NCBI RefSeq assembly: GCF_003574625.1
Contig: NZ_QNUJ01000005.1
Coordinates: 1 to 64,000, forward strand
Length of the DNA stretch: 64,000 bases
Reading direction: 5' to 3'
Source of the DNA: Shinella zoogloeoides
GTDB lineage: Bacteria; Pseudomonadota; Alphaproteobacteria; Rhizobiales; Rhizobiaceae
Part shown: positions 11,642 to 20,308 of the stretch, one piece after another
Numbering within the stretch: position 1 is the stretch's first letter
Layout: every line of letters starts with the position of its first letter
Program-made: the position numbers and the translations under genes
Notes under the pieces: model-generated
Told to the model about the DNA's origin: nothing
Databases searched by the model: none
The model's input: the letters and a program-made list of their open reading frames with translations, nothing else

Positions 11642-11679
11642 CGCCTGCGCAACAGCATCAATAGGGACGGAGGAAACAG

Positions 11680-12450
11680 GTGTATCTCGAACGCTTCAGG
11701 CTCGAAGGGGAACGTGCGGTCATTACCGGCGGAGGGCGCGGCATCGGTCTTGCAACCGCCGATGCGCTCGGCGAGGCAGGCGCCCGGCTTGCCCTCATCG
11801 AGCGCGATCCGGCGCTGCTGGAAGAGGCACGCGCGGCATTGCAGGCCAAGGGCTACGATGTCTCGGTGCATGAAGGCGACGTCACCGATGCCGCCCGCAT
11901 GCAGGCTATCGCCGACGAGCTGGCGGCGACGGGCGGTGCATCCGTCCTCGTCAACAATGCCGGCATCGCGCTTAGCGATATCCCCGCCGAGGATATGGAA
12001 GACGAGCGCTGGCTGAAGGTCATCGACGTCAATCTCAACGGCACCTACTGGTGCGCCCGCGCCTTCGGCCGCCACATGCTGAAGGCCGGCCGGGGCTCTA
12101 TCGTCAATGTCGGCTCCATGTCCGGCTTCATCGTCAACCGGCCGCAGCCGCAGGCGCATTACAACGCCTCGAAGGCCGCCGTGCATCACCTGACCAAGTC
12201 GCTCGCCGCCGAATGGGCGACGCGCGGCGTCAGGGTCAATGCGGTGGCGCCCACCTATATCGAAACGCCGCTCAACGCGCTCGTCGAGAACAACCGGCCC
12301 ATGCTCGACCGCTGGATCGATTCCACGCCGATGGCGCGCATGGGCAAGGACCACGAGGTCGCAAGCGTGATCCTCTTCCTGTCCTCTCAGGCTGCGAGCC
12401 TGATGACCGGATCGATCGTGCTTGTGGATGGAGGATACACGCTCTGGTGA
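11680..12450 (+). CDS. SDR oxidoreductase, galactitol dehydrogenase-like
   Basis: Classical short-chain dehydrogenase of 256 residues, probably oxidising a secondary hydroxyl of a polyol to a ketose with NAD. The cofactor motif is TGGGRGIG, then NNAG, the catalytic serine in VGSMSG and the Tyr-Lys pair in YNASK. The segments SGFIVNRPQ and the ending GGYTLW are like Rhodobacter galactitol dehydrogenase. GTG 11680 is used because GGAGG precedes it by six bases. Close relatives occur at 30263-31033 and 43135-43908, one in each large operon. Substrate is open: galactitol, arabitol, xylitol or another sugar alcohol. Confidence 0.88.
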   Translation: MYLERFRLEGERAVITGGGRGIGLATADALGEAGARLALIERDPALLEEARAALQAKGYDVSVHEGDVTDAARMQAIADELAATGGASVLVNNAGIALSDIPAEDMEDERWLKVIDVNLNGTYWCARAFGRHMLKAGRGSIVNVGSMSGFIVNRPQPQAHYNASKAAVHHLTKSLAAEWATRGVRVNAVAPTYIETPLNALVENNRPMLDRWIDSTPMARMGKDHEVASVILFLSSQAASLMTGSIVLVDGGYTLW

Positions 12451-12514
12451 GGCCATCCGTGCCGGATGCCACGCCGCCCGTGTCAGCATGCAACAATCAC
12501 TAGGAGGAGTTAAC

Positions 12515-13480
12515 ATGACCAGCATCAAGACGCTTCTGGCAGGGTCGGTGGCCCTGTTCTGCCTGACCTCTGCCGCCATGGCCGAGGATTGCAAGGTGGG
12601 CCTCACCATGCCCTCGCTCAACGCGCCCTATTTCGCCGCGCAGGTCGCCGCCGTCGAGAAGGCCGCCAAGGACGCGGGCTGCGAAATCACGACGGCCGAC
12701 AGCCAGAGCGATTTCTCCAAGCAGATCAACGACGTCGAGGATATGGTGGCCAAGGGCATCAACATCCTCATCATCAACCCGCGCGACCAGGAAGCGCTCA
12801 TTCCGGCCGTCAACGCGGCGACGGCCGCCGGCGTCAAGGTCGTGGCGATGGACTCGACGCTCAACGCAAAGGCCAATTTCATCTCGCTGGTCCGCTCTTC
12901 CAGCGATGAGAATGGCCGCCTCGTCGGCGACTGGATCGCCAAGAAGATGAAGGGCACGCCGATCAAGATGCTCCTCATCTCCGGCAACCAGGGCAATCCG
13001 GGCGGGCTCGAGCGCCGCATGGGCGTCGTCAAGGGCATCGTCGAGGCGCAGCTCGTCAACGAGGGCGCGGTCAATCTCCAGATCCTCGGCCAGGGCTGGG
13101 GCGACTGGGCGACGGACGGCGGCCTGAAGGCGGCGGAAGACCTGTTGCAGGCCCATCCGGATGCCAACCTCGTCGTCGGCGAGAACGATTCCATGGTGCT
13201 CGGCGCGGTGCAGGCGGCCAAGGCCGCGGGCCTCGACAACATCCTCTTCGCCGCCGCCGCCGACGGGCAGCGCGAGGCGCTGGCGATGATCAAGGACGGC
13301 AGCTACGGCGCAACGGGCCTCAACGACCCGGACCTCGTCGGCCGCACCGCCTTCGACGTCGCCTACAAGGCGTTCAAGGGCGAGCTGCCGGCGGACTTCC
13401 CGAAGGAATATTTCACGCCCGCCGACGTGATCTCCAAGGACAACGTGGACAAGTACTACAATCCCGAGTCCGTTTTCTGA
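12515..13480 (+). CDS. Sugar/polyol ABC transporter substrate-binding protein
   Basis: Periplasmic binding protein of the ribose class, 321 residues. ATG 12515 follows TAGGAGGAGTT and opens a clean signal peptide (MTSIKTLLAG, cleavage after AAMA). The mature protein begins EDCKVGLTMPSLNAPYF and carries the ligand-region segments NDVEDMVAKG and GENDSMVLGA expected of this class. It belongs to the operon starting at deoC, 64 bases after the SDR, and is followed by a strong hairpin and then its ATPase and permease genes. Because the operon contains polyol-dehydrogenase-like enzymes, a sugar alcohol or keto-sugar is a reasonable guess for the ligand. It is not closely similar to the binding proteins at 432 or 44409. 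Confidence 0.9.
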   Translation: MTSIKTLLAGSVALFCLTSAAMAEDCKVGLTMPSLNAPYFAAQVAAVEKAAKDAGCEITTADSQSDFSKQINDVEDMVAKGINILIINPRDQEALIPAVNAATAAGVKVVAMDSTLNAKANFISLVRSSSDENGRLVGDWIAKKMKGTPIKMLLISGNQGNPGGLERRMGVVKGIVEAQLVNEGAVNLQILGQGWGDWATDGGLKAAEDLLQAHPDANLVVGENDSMVLGAVQAAKAAGLDNILFAAAADGQREALAMIKDGSYGATGLNDPDLVGRTAFDVAYKAFKGELPADFPKEYFTPADVISKDNVDKYYNPESVF

Positions 13481-13494
13481 GCGACAGAAGAGAG

Positions 13495-13520
13495 GGATGC
13501 ACCGGGTCTCCGGTGCATCC
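13495..13520 (+). other. Strong hairpin after binding-protein gene
   Basis: GGATGCACCGG (13495-13505) pairs perfectly with CCGGTGCATCC (13510-13520) around loop GTCT. Only TTT follows, so termination would be partial at most. It probably stabilises the upstream message, raising binding protein over ATPase and permease. Confidence 0.7.
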
Positions 13521-13532
13521 TTTGAGGATCCC

Positions 13533-15038
13533 ATGACCGAACTTGTCCGCCTATCCGGCATCCGGAAGAATTTCGCGGGGGTGCAGGCCCTCAAGGGCGT
13601 CGATTTCGACCTCAAGGCCGGCGAGGTGCATGCGCTGGTCGGCGAGAACGGCGCCGGCAAATCCACGCTGATGCGGGTGCTCGCCGGCGAGATCGCGCCG
13701 ACATCGGGCACCGTCAGCCTCAACGGCGAGGCCGTGCAGCTTTCCGGCCCGCGCGACGCGACCGGCCGCGGCATCTCGGTGATCCACCAGGAACTGGCGC
13801 TCGCGCCGGACCTGACGGTCGCCGAGAACATCTTCCTCGGCCGCCTGCCGGGCTTCGTCAACCACGCCGCGCTGCGCAAGGCCGCGCGCGAAATCCTCGA
13901 CCGGCTCGGCTTCTCCATCGATCCCGCCGTGCAGGCCGGGCGGCTGACGGTCGCCCACCAGCAGGTCGTCGAGATCGCCAAGGCGCTTTCCAACAAGGCA
14001 CGCATCATCGTCTTCGACGAGCCGACCGCCGTGCTCGCCAACAGCGACGCCGAGCGGCTGCTCGCCATCATCCGCGAACTGCGCGTGAACGGCACGGGCA
14101 TCGTCTATATCTCGCATCGCCTGAACGAGGTCTTCGACCTTTCCGACCGTATCACCGTCATGAAGGACGGCTCCCATGTCGAGACGCTGGCGACGGCCGC
14201 GACCGACGTGGACGCCGTGATCGCCCGCATGGTCGGCCGGCAGATGGCCGCGCTCTTCCCGCCGAAGGACGGCCGCGCGCCGGGCGAGGTGGTGGTCGAC
14301 GCGCGCAACCTCACCCGCGGCCGCAAGGTGCGCGATGTCAGCTTCACCGTGCGCGCCGGTGAGGTCGTCGGCCTCGGCGGCCTGGTCGGCTCGGGCCGAA
14401 CGGAGGTCGCGCGCCTCGTCTTCGGCGCGGATCGGATGGATTCCGGCACCGTGGAACTGAAGGGCAAGCCGCTCCATCTTTCCTCGCCGCGTCAGGCCGT
14501 GCATGCCCATATCGGCCTCGTTCCGGAGGACCGCAAGGAGCAGGGGGTCATCCTCGACGCGCCGATCCGCATCAACACCACGCTCGCCAAGATCCGCAGC
14601 GTCACCCGCTTCGGCTTTCTCGATGTCGGCAAGGAGCGCAAGGTCGCGACAGCCCTCGGCAAGGACATGCGCCTCAAGGCCTCCAGCGTCGATGCGCCGG
14701 TCTCCAGCCTTTCGGGCGGCAACCAGCAGAAGGTGGCGCTCGCCAAGTGGTTCCACGCGGACTGCGACCTCCTGATCCTCGATGAGCCGACGCGCGGCGT
14801 CGATGTTGGGGCCAAGAGCGAAATCTACAATTTGATCAACGATCTGGCCAAGGCCGGGAAGGCGGTTCTCGTCATTTCGTCCGAGCATCAGGAACTGTTC
14901 GGCATCTGCGACCGCATTCTCGTCATGGCGGAGGGCGCCATCGTCGGGGAACTCACCGAGGCGGCGTTCACCGAGCAGCAATTGCTGACGCTGGCGATGA
15001 CCCAGACGGCCAGAGAGAGGGATGAGGCAAGCCAATGA
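13533..15038 (+). CDS. Sugar ABC transporter ATP-binding protein (RbsA type)
   Basis: Two-domain ATPase of 501 residues, the usual size for the ribose class. The N-terminal domain has Walker A GENGAGKST (about residues 36-44) and Walker B IIVFDEPTAVL; its signature region is the atypical VAHQQVVEIAKAL common in this class. The C-terminal domain has the degenerate Walker A GLVGSGRTEVARL, a full signature LSGGNQQKVALAKW and Walker B LLILDEPTRGVDVG. ATG 13533 is preceded by GAGGAT. The gene overlaps the permease start by four bases. It energises the transporter with 12515 and 15035. Confidence 0.95.
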   Translation: MTELVRLSGIRKNFAGVQALKGVDFDLKAGEVHALVGENGAGKSTLMRVLAGEIAPTSGTVSLNGEAVQLSGPRDATGRGISVIHQELALAPDLTVAENIFLGRLPGFVNHAALRKAAREILDRLGFSIDPAVQAGRLTVAHQQVVEIAKALSNKARIIVFDEPTAVLANSDAERLLAIIRELRVNGTGIVYISHRLNEVFDLSDRITVMKDGSHVETLATAATDVDAVIARMVGRQMAALFPPKDGRAPGEVVVDARNLTRGRKVRDVSFTVRAGEVVGLGGLVGSGRTEVARLVFGADRMDSGTVELKGKPLHLSSPRQAVHAHIGLVPEDRKEQGVILDAPIRINTTLAKIRSVTRFGFLDVGKERKVATALGKDMRLKASSVDAPVSSLSGGNQQKVALAKWFHADCDLLILDEPTRGVDVGAKSEIYNLINDLAKAGKAVLVISSEHQELFGICDRILVMAEGAIVGELTEAAFTEQQLLTLAMTQTARERDEASQ

Positions 15039-16027
15039 ATACGCAATCCGCAAGCGCCGCCGCGCCGTCGTCGTTCACCCCGCGTCTGCTGGAGGCCGTG
15101 CGCCAATACGGCACCCTCGGTATCTTCATCGTCCTGGTGGTCGTCGCCGCGCTCTGGTCCGATGCGTTCCTGACGGAGCGCAACCTGATGAACGTGGTGC
15201 GCCAGGTCGCGTCCGGCGCGGGCATCATGGCCGTCGGCATGCTCTTCGTCGTGCTGACGCGCGGCATCGACCTGTCGGTCGGTTCCATCGCGGCCGTTGG
15301 CTCCGTGCTCTGCGCCCATCTCATCGCGGCGCAGGGATACGGCGTGCCGATGGCGATCCTGCTCGTCATTCTCACCGGAGCGGCCTGCGGCGTTGTCACA
15401 GGCTTCTTCGTCGCCTATATGCGCCTGCCGTCCTTCGTCATCTCGCTCGCCATGATGGCGATCGCCCGCGGCCTCTCGCTGATCATCAGCGCCGGCCGGC
15501 CGATCACCATGGGTCCGCCCGGCGCCTCGCTGGTCGATTTCGGCAGCGGCTTCCTCTTCGGCATCCCGCAGCCCGCCATCCTCATGCTGATCATCTATGC
15601 CATCGGCGGCGTGGTACTGGCCTATACGAGCTTCGGCCGCCTCGTCACCGCCATCGGCTCCAACGAGGAGGCCGTGCGGCTCTCGGGCGTGCCGGTCGAG
15701 CGCTACGTGCTGTCGGTCTATATCATCAGCGGGGCGCTCGCCGCCGTCGCGGGCATCGTCGCGGCCGGGCGCACCGGCATCGGCACGCCGCAGGTCGGCG
15801 TCGGGGCGGAGCTCGACGTCATCGCGGCCGTGGTCATCGGCGGGGCAAGCCTGATGGGTGGGCGCGGCGGCATGTTCAACACGCTGCTCGGCGCGCTGAT
15901 CCTCGGCATCATCACCAATATCATGAACCTTGCCGGCGTGCCGGGCTACCACCAGAACGTCTATCTCGGGCTGATCATCATCCTGGCGATGCTCATCCAG
16001 TTCGTCACCGCCCGCTCGCGCCGCTGA
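15035..16027 (+). CDS. Sugar ABC transporter permease (RbsC type)
   Basis: Inner-membrane permease of 330 residues with about nine or ten membrane segments. It has the RbsC-type features FVVLTRGIDLSVGS and VVIGGASLMGGRGG. Translation starts within the ATPase stop (ATGA), so the two are coupled. It completes the second importer of the window. The ligand is shared with 12515 and is unknown; the enzymes around it (polyol SDR, KduD-like SDR, GldA-like dehydrogenase, DeoC) point to a polyol, ketose or deoxy-sugar. Confidence 0.93.
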   Translation: MNTQSASAAAPSSFTPRLLEAVRQYGTLGIFIVLVVVAALWSDAFLTERNLMNVVRQVASGAGIMAVGMLFVVLTRGIDLSVGSIAAVGSVLCAHLIAAQGYGVPMAILLVILTGAACGVVTGFFVAYMRLPSFVISLAMMAIARGLSLIISAGRPITMGPPGASLVDFGSGFLFGIPQPAILMLIIYAIGGVVLAYTSFGRLVTAIGSNEEAVRLSGVPVERYVLSVYIISGALAAVAGIVAAGRTGIGTPQVGVGAELDVIAAVVIGGASLMGGRGGMFNTLLGALILGIITNIMNLAGVPGYHQNVYLGLIIILAMLIQFVTARSRR

Positions 16028-16045
16028 AGCCTAAGGGAAACCGAC

Positions 16046-16825
16046 ATGAACGACAGGACGGAAAAATCCGGGATCGCCGCCACCTACCTGCCGGACCTCT
16101 TTGCCGGCAAGCGCGTGCTGGTCTCGGGCGGCACCAGCGGCATCGGCCTTGCCATCGCCAAAGGCTTCGCCGCGCTCGGTGCCGACGTGGTGGCGACGGG
16201 CAGCAATGCGGCGAAGGTCGAGGCCGGACAGGCCGAAGCCGGGGAGCGGCTTCGCTTTGCCGTGCTCGACGTGCGCGACAGCGCCGCCGTCAGCGCCTTT
16301 GTCAAGGGCTTCGACCGGCTCGACGTGCTGGTCAACGCGCAGGGCATCGGCCGGGGCGAGGCGGAGCATCAGGAGGCGGTGTTCCTCGACGTCATCGAGG
16401 TGAACCTCAACAGCGTGATGCGCCTCAGCACGGCCTTCCGCCCGCTGCTGGCGAAAACCCGCGGCGCCATCGTCAATATCGCCTCGATGCTGAGCTATCT
16501 GGTGGAGCCGGAAGTGCCCGCCTACACCGCCAGCAAGACCGGCATCCTCGGCCTCACCCGCGCGCTCGCCCATGCCTACGGGCCGGACGGCGTGCGCGTC
16601 AACGCCATCTCGCCGGGCTACCACAAGACCGACATGACGAAGGGCCTGTGGACCCAGCCGAAGAGCCACGACCTCATCGCCGACCATTCGGCGCTGAAGC
16701 GCTGGGGCTCGGTCGACGACCTCGTCGGCGCCGCCGTCTTCCTCGCAAGCCCCGCCGCTTCCTTCGTCACCGGTGCCGACCTGCCGGTCGATGGCGGTTA
16801 TGTCTGCGGCAACACCATTCGCTGA
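16046..16825 (+). CDS. SDR oxidoreductase, KduD/gluconate-dehydrogenase-like
   Basis: Short-chain dehydrogenase of 259 residues. Seen motifs are SGGTSGIG for NAD(P), NAQG in place of the usual NNAG, IASMLS with the catalytic serine, YTASK with the Tyr-Lys pair and the ending LPVDGGYV. The ASMLS and VPAYTASKTG segments resemble KduD and gluconate 5-dehydrogenase. It lies 18 bases after the permease and 17 before the GldA-like gene. A close paralogue at 17997-18755 starts the next operon from the other side, separated from this gene's operon only by a terminator. The two share HKTDMTKGLWT and KRWG-VDDLVG segments, so probably catalyse the same or mirror-image step. Confidence 0.87.
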   Translation: MNDRTEKSGIAATYLPDLFAGKRVLVSGGTSGIGLAIAKGFAALGADVVATGSNAAKVEAGQAEAGERLRFAVLDVRDSAAVSAFVKGFDRLDVLVNAQGIGRGEAEHQEAVFLDVIEVNLNSVMRLSTAFRPLLAKTRGAIVNIASMLSYLVEPEVPAYTASKTGILGLTRALAHAYGPDGVRVNAISPGYHKTDMTKGLWTQPKSHDLIADHSALKRWGSVDDLVGAAVFLASPAASFVTGADLPVDGGYVCGNTIR

Positions 16826-16842
16826 TACTGGAGAAGAAAACC

Positions 16843-17925
16843 ATGTCCCGTTCCTTCGGCAGCCCCGGCCGCTATATCCAGCGGCGCGGCGAGATCGCCC
16901 GCCTCGGCGAGCATCTGGCCTCACTCGGCAAAAGGCCGCTCTTCCTCATCGACGCCTTCCTCCATGACCGCTATGCGGCCAGCCTCGGCGAGAGCGTGAA
17001 GGCCGAAAGCCGCTTCGAGAAATTCGGCGGCGAATGCTCCGACCGCGAGATCGACCGGGTGACGGCAGCGGCAGCGGAATTCGGCGCGGATGTCGTCGTC
17101 GGTATCGGTGGCGGCAAGACGCTGGATACGGCCAAGATGGCGGCGCACCGCACCAATGCGCGCATGCTGGCCGTGCCCACCATCGCCTCCACCGATGCGC
17201 CGACCAGCGCTGTCGTGGTCGTCTACAGCGATGCCGGCGTGCTGCAGGAGGCGCACAACCTGCCGCGCAATCCCGATCTCGTCCTCGTCGATCCAGAGGT
17301 CATCGTCGCCGCGCCGGTGCGCTTCCTCGTCGCCGGCATGGGCGATGCGCTTTCCACCTGGTACGAGGCGCGCGCCAATATCGAGGCGGGCACGATGAAC
17401 TACATTTCCGGCGGCTTCCCCGCGACCCGCGCCGCCGTCGCCATCGCCCGCGAATGCCATGCGGTGATCATGGAGCAGGCGGTAAAGGCCAAGCTCGCGG
17501 CGGAGGCCGGCGTCGTCACGCAGGCGCTCGAAGATATCATCGAGGCTAATACGCTGCTCTCCGGCCTCGGCTTCGAGAATTGCGGCGTCTCCGCCGCCCA
17601 CGGCATCCACGATGCGCTGACCGTGCTGCCGGAAATCCACGGCCTGCTGCATGGCGAGAAGGTCGCCTTCGGCGTGCTCTGCCTGCTCGTGCTGGAAAAC
17701 CGCCCGCAGAGCGAGATCGACGAGACGCTGCGCTTCTGCCGCGCCCTCGGCCTGCCGACGACGCTGGCGGACCTCAACATCAAGGACGACGTCGCCGCCA
17801 AGGTGCGCAAGGTCGCCGAAGCTGCGGTCAGGGGCAACATCACCCACGCCACCCGCGCCCCGGTGACCGTGGAGGACATCGAGGCCGCGATCCTCGCCGC
17901 CGACGCCCTCGGGCGCGCGGCCTGA
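16843..17925 (+). CDS. GldA-like iron-containing alcohol dehydrogenase
   Basis: Group III metal-dependent alcohol dehydrogenase of the glycerol dehydrogenase (GldA) branch, 360 residues. The NAD site includes GIGGGKTLDTAK, and the metal ligands expected for GldA are visible: Asp in GMGDALSTWYEA, His in AAHGIHDAL and His in LLHGEKVAFG. It probably oxidises a polyol or reduces a keto-sugar end. It closes the deoC operon just before a bidirectional terminator. A close paralogue is at 29137-30231; both begin FG(S/G)P with a shared YIQR stretch. True glycerol dehydrogenase activity is possible but the pairing with sugar enzymes suggests a longer substrate. Confidence 0.9.
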   Translation: MSRSFGSPGRYIQRRGEIARLGEHLASLGKRPLFLIDAFLHDRYAASLGESVKAESRFEKFGGECSDREIDRVTAAAAEFGADVVVGIGGGKTLDTAKMAAHRTNARMLAVPTIASTDAPTSAVVVVYSDAGVLQEAHNLPRNPDLVLVDPEVIVAAPVRFLVAGMGDALSTWYEARANIEAGTMNYISGGFPATRAAVAIARECHAVIMEQAVKAKLAAEAGVVTQALEDIIEANTLLSGLGFENCGVSAAHGIHDALTVLPEIHGLLHGEKVAFGVLCLLVLENRPQSEIDETLRFCRALGLPTTLADLNIKDDVAAKVRKVAEAAVRGNITHATRAPVTVEDIEAAILAADALGRAA

Positions 17926-17945
17926 TCCTTCCGTCCCTGCAAGAC

Positions 17946-17977
17946 AAAACCCCCGGCCGAAAGGCCGGGGGTTTTTT
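17946..17977. terminator. Bidirectional terminator between convergent operons
   Basis: CCCCCGGCC (17950-17958), loop GAAA, GGCCGGGGG (17963-17971), flanked by AAAA at 17946-17949 and TTTTTT at 17972-17977. It can end transcription from both the deoC operon and the - strand operon. Confidence 0.92.
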
Positions 17978-17996
17978 CTTTGAAGTGCCGAAGGGT

Positions 17997-18755
17997 TCAG
18001 AAGCTGCCGTTCACGAAGCCGCCGTCGACCGGCAGGTCCGCGCCGGTGATGAAGACGGCGGCCGGGGAGGCGAGGAAGAGGGCGGTGCCGACGAGGTCGT
18101 CCACCGTGCCCCAGCGCTTCAGCGCCGAGCGTTGGGCGATCTTTTCTGCCGGAACCGGATCGGTCCACAGGCCCTTGGTCATGTCCGTCTTGTGGTAGCC
18201 GGGCGAGATGGCGTTGACGCGGATGCCGTCCGGGCCGAAGGCATGGGCGAGGTGGCGGGTGAGGCCGAGCACGCCGGTCTTGCTGGCGCCATAGGCCGGC
18301 ACGACCGGGTCGGTGACATAGCTCAGCATCGAGGCGGTGTTGATGATGACGCCGCGCGAGGCCTTCAGCAGCGGCAGGACGGCCATGGAAAAGCGCATCT
18401 GGCTGTTCAGGTTGACGTCCATCACCTCCATATAGGTGGCGTCCTCGAATTCGGCCTGCGGCCGGGCGATGCCTGCGCCGTTGATCAGCACGTCGAGCTT
18501 CTTCAGCGTCCCGGCAAAGGCCTTGATAGCCTCCGGGTCGCGCACATCGACGCGCTCGAAGCGGATGCCCTTGTTCTCCGGGTCCGCGGCGGCGGCCTTC
18601 AGCTTGGCCTCAGAGCTGCCGAGCGCGACGACGGAGCCGCCGAGCCGGGCGAAGCCCTGCGCGATGGCAAGGCCGATGCCGGACGAGCCGCCGGTGACCA
18701 GGATGTCCTTGCCGGCGAACAGGTCGGACCGGAACGTGTCGATAATCTCTTTCAT
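17997..18755 (-). CDS. SDR oxidoreductase, KduD-like
   Basis: Short-chain dehydrogenase of 252 residues and last gene of the 14-gene - strand operon. It has TGGSSGIG, NGAG, TASMLS and YGASK, and the ending LPVDGGFV. ATG 18755 follows GAGGAGG. It is a paralogue of the SDR at 16046-16825 in the convergent operon, with the same segment HKTDMTKGLWT and a similar KRWGTVDDLVG. It follows the FGGY kinase by 23 bases. The duplication of this gene together with a GldA-like and a galactitol-dehydrogenase-like gene links the two operons to related chemistry. Confidence 0.87.
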   Translation of the reverse strand: MKEIIDTFRSDLFAGKDILVTGGSSGIGLAIAQGFARLGGSVVALGSSEAKLKAAAADPENKGIRFERVDVRDPEAIKAFAGTLKKLDVLINGAGIARPQAEFEDATYMEVMDVNLNSQMRFSMAVLPLLKASRGVIINTASMLSYVTDPVVPAYGASKTGVLGLTRHLAHAFGPDGIRVNAISPGYHKTDMTKGLWTDPVPAEKIAQRSALKRWGTVDDLVGTALFLASPAAVFITGADLPVDGGFVNGSF

Positions 18756-18778
18756 GAAATCCTCCTCGTTTTTGACGG

Positions 18779-20308
18779 TTAGCGCGCGGCCGATTGCCGG
18801 TCGCGGATCAGGCTGGCAAGCGCGTCCATGTCGTCGTAGAGCGCCTTGCTGTGATGATAGAGCCGGTCGAAGACCGGCTGGACATGGCTGTAGATCTCGG
18901 CCCATGCCGGGTCGGGCGCGATCTCCTCGTCGTAGCGGACATAGGCTTCCGCCGCGTCCTCGGTGCGCGAGAAGCGGCCGGTGGCTGTCGCCGCCATGGC
19001 AGCGCAGCCGACGAGGCCGCATTCCGGCTCCTGCGGCACCAGCACGGGCGTATCGAAGACGCTCGCCTTGATCTTCAGCCACAGTTTGGTCCGCGCCCCG
19101 CCGCCGGCGGCGATCATGCGTTCCAGACGCTTGCCGGAGCTCGCCTCCATGATGCGGATATGCCGGGCCATGGCGAAGGCGATGCCTTCGAGGATGGCGC
19201 GGTGCAGGTGCTCCACGCCATGGCCGGCGCCGAGGCCGAAGAACTGCGCCCGCGAATTGCGGTGCTGGCCGAGGCGCTCGCCGGTGAGGAACGGCAGGAA
19301 GAGGAGGGCGTCGGAGCCGGGCGGGGCCTTTTCCGCGCGCTCGACGATGTCGCCATAGCTCAGCTTGCCCTCGTGGAACGCGCGGCGCGCCCAACGCATG
19401 CCGTCGCCGCCCGTTTCCAGCAGCACGAAGGGCGCCCAGTTGCCCTCGATCGTCGCGACATTGGAGATTTCCGGGTCGAGCAGCGGTTTTTCAGCGATCA
19501 TGGTGACGATCGCGCCGGTGCCGGTGCTGTCCGAGCCGAGGCCCGGCCGGCAGGCGCCGGAGCCGAGCAGCGCCATCGGATAGTCCGCCCCGCCGACCAT
19601 GACGGGCGTGCCGGCGCGAAGCCCGGTGGCGCGGGCGGCATCCTCCGTGACATGGCCGATGATGTCGAGCGGGTTGCGGATCGGCGGCAGCAGCCGCGCG
19701 TCGAGTCCCATGCGCTCGATCATGACCGGCGACCAGGCGTGCGTTGCCGGGTTCATCAGGAAGCTGCACGAGGCGTCGCCCGTGTCCATGGCGATCTCGC
19801 CGGTCAGCCGGAAGTTGATGTAGTCCTTCGGCATGATGGCGACGGCGCTGCGGCGGTAGGCCTCAGGGTCCGCATCGCGCACCCATTGCAGCTTGAAGCC
19901 CGGCCAGGCGGGCGTCGGCGTGTTGCCGCTCTCGGCGAGGTAGCTTTCCGGCGCGTTCTCCGCCTCGAACCTGCGCACGAGGTTCAGCGTGCGCTTGTCG
20001 TTCCAGAGGGGGGCGGTATCGCGGGTGAGGTTCCCGGCATCGTCCAGCAACACGAGGCCGTGCATCTGGCCGCAGATGGCGACCATGGAGATGCGCTCGC
20101 GCGCGCCTTCCGCCTTGTCGAGCACCGTGCGCACGGCGGCGCAGGCACCATCCCACCAGTCGAGCGGGCGCTGTTCCGCCCAGCCGAACTGCGGCACGAT
20201 CTGGTCGTGCTCGCGCGCGGCGATCTCGACGATCCGGCCCTTGGTGTCGATCAGCGCGGCGCGGACGCTGCCGGTGCCGACATCGATGGCGAGGAAGAGT
20301 TCGGTCAT
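18779..20308 (-). CDS. FGGY-family carbohydrate kinase
   Basis: Sugar kinase of 509 residues. The phosphate-binding opening AIDVGTGSVRAALID, the segments AICGQMHGL and IMPKDYINFRLTG, and the second-domain AAGGGARTKLWLKI define the FGGY family. The GQMHG segment is xylulokinase-like. It overlaps the next upstream kinase gene by four bases, so two related but distinct kinases are made together; they are well diverged (different GQ(M)HG and G-S-SLG segments) and may act on different intermediates or the two enantiomers. Ribulose, xylulose, fuculose or erythrulose are possible substrates; sequence alone does not choose. Confidence 0.9.
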   Translation of the reverse strand: MTELFLAIDVGTGSVRAALIDTKGRIVEIAAREHDQIVPQFGWAEQRPLDWWDGACAAVRTVLDKAEGARERISMVAICGQMHGLVLLDDAGNLTRDTAPLWNDKRTLNLVRRFEAENAPESYLAESGNTPTPAWPGFKLQWVRDADPEAYRRSAVAIMPKDYINFRLTGEIAMDTGDASCSFLMNPATHAWSPVMIERMGLDARLLPPIRNPLDIIGHVTEDAARATGLRAGTPVMVGGADYPMALLGSGACRPGLGSDSTGTGAIVTMIAEKPLLDPEISNVATIEGNWAPFVLLETGGDGMRWARRAFHEGKLSYGDIVERAEKAPPGSDALLFLPFLTGERLGQHRNSRAQFFGLGAGHGVEHLHRAILEGIAFAMARHIRIMEASSGKRLERMIAAGGGARTKLWLKIKASVFDTPVLVPQEPECGLVGCAAMAATATGRFSRTEDAAEAYVRYDEEIAPDPAWAEIYSHVQPVFDRLYHHSKALYDDMDALASLIRDRQSAAR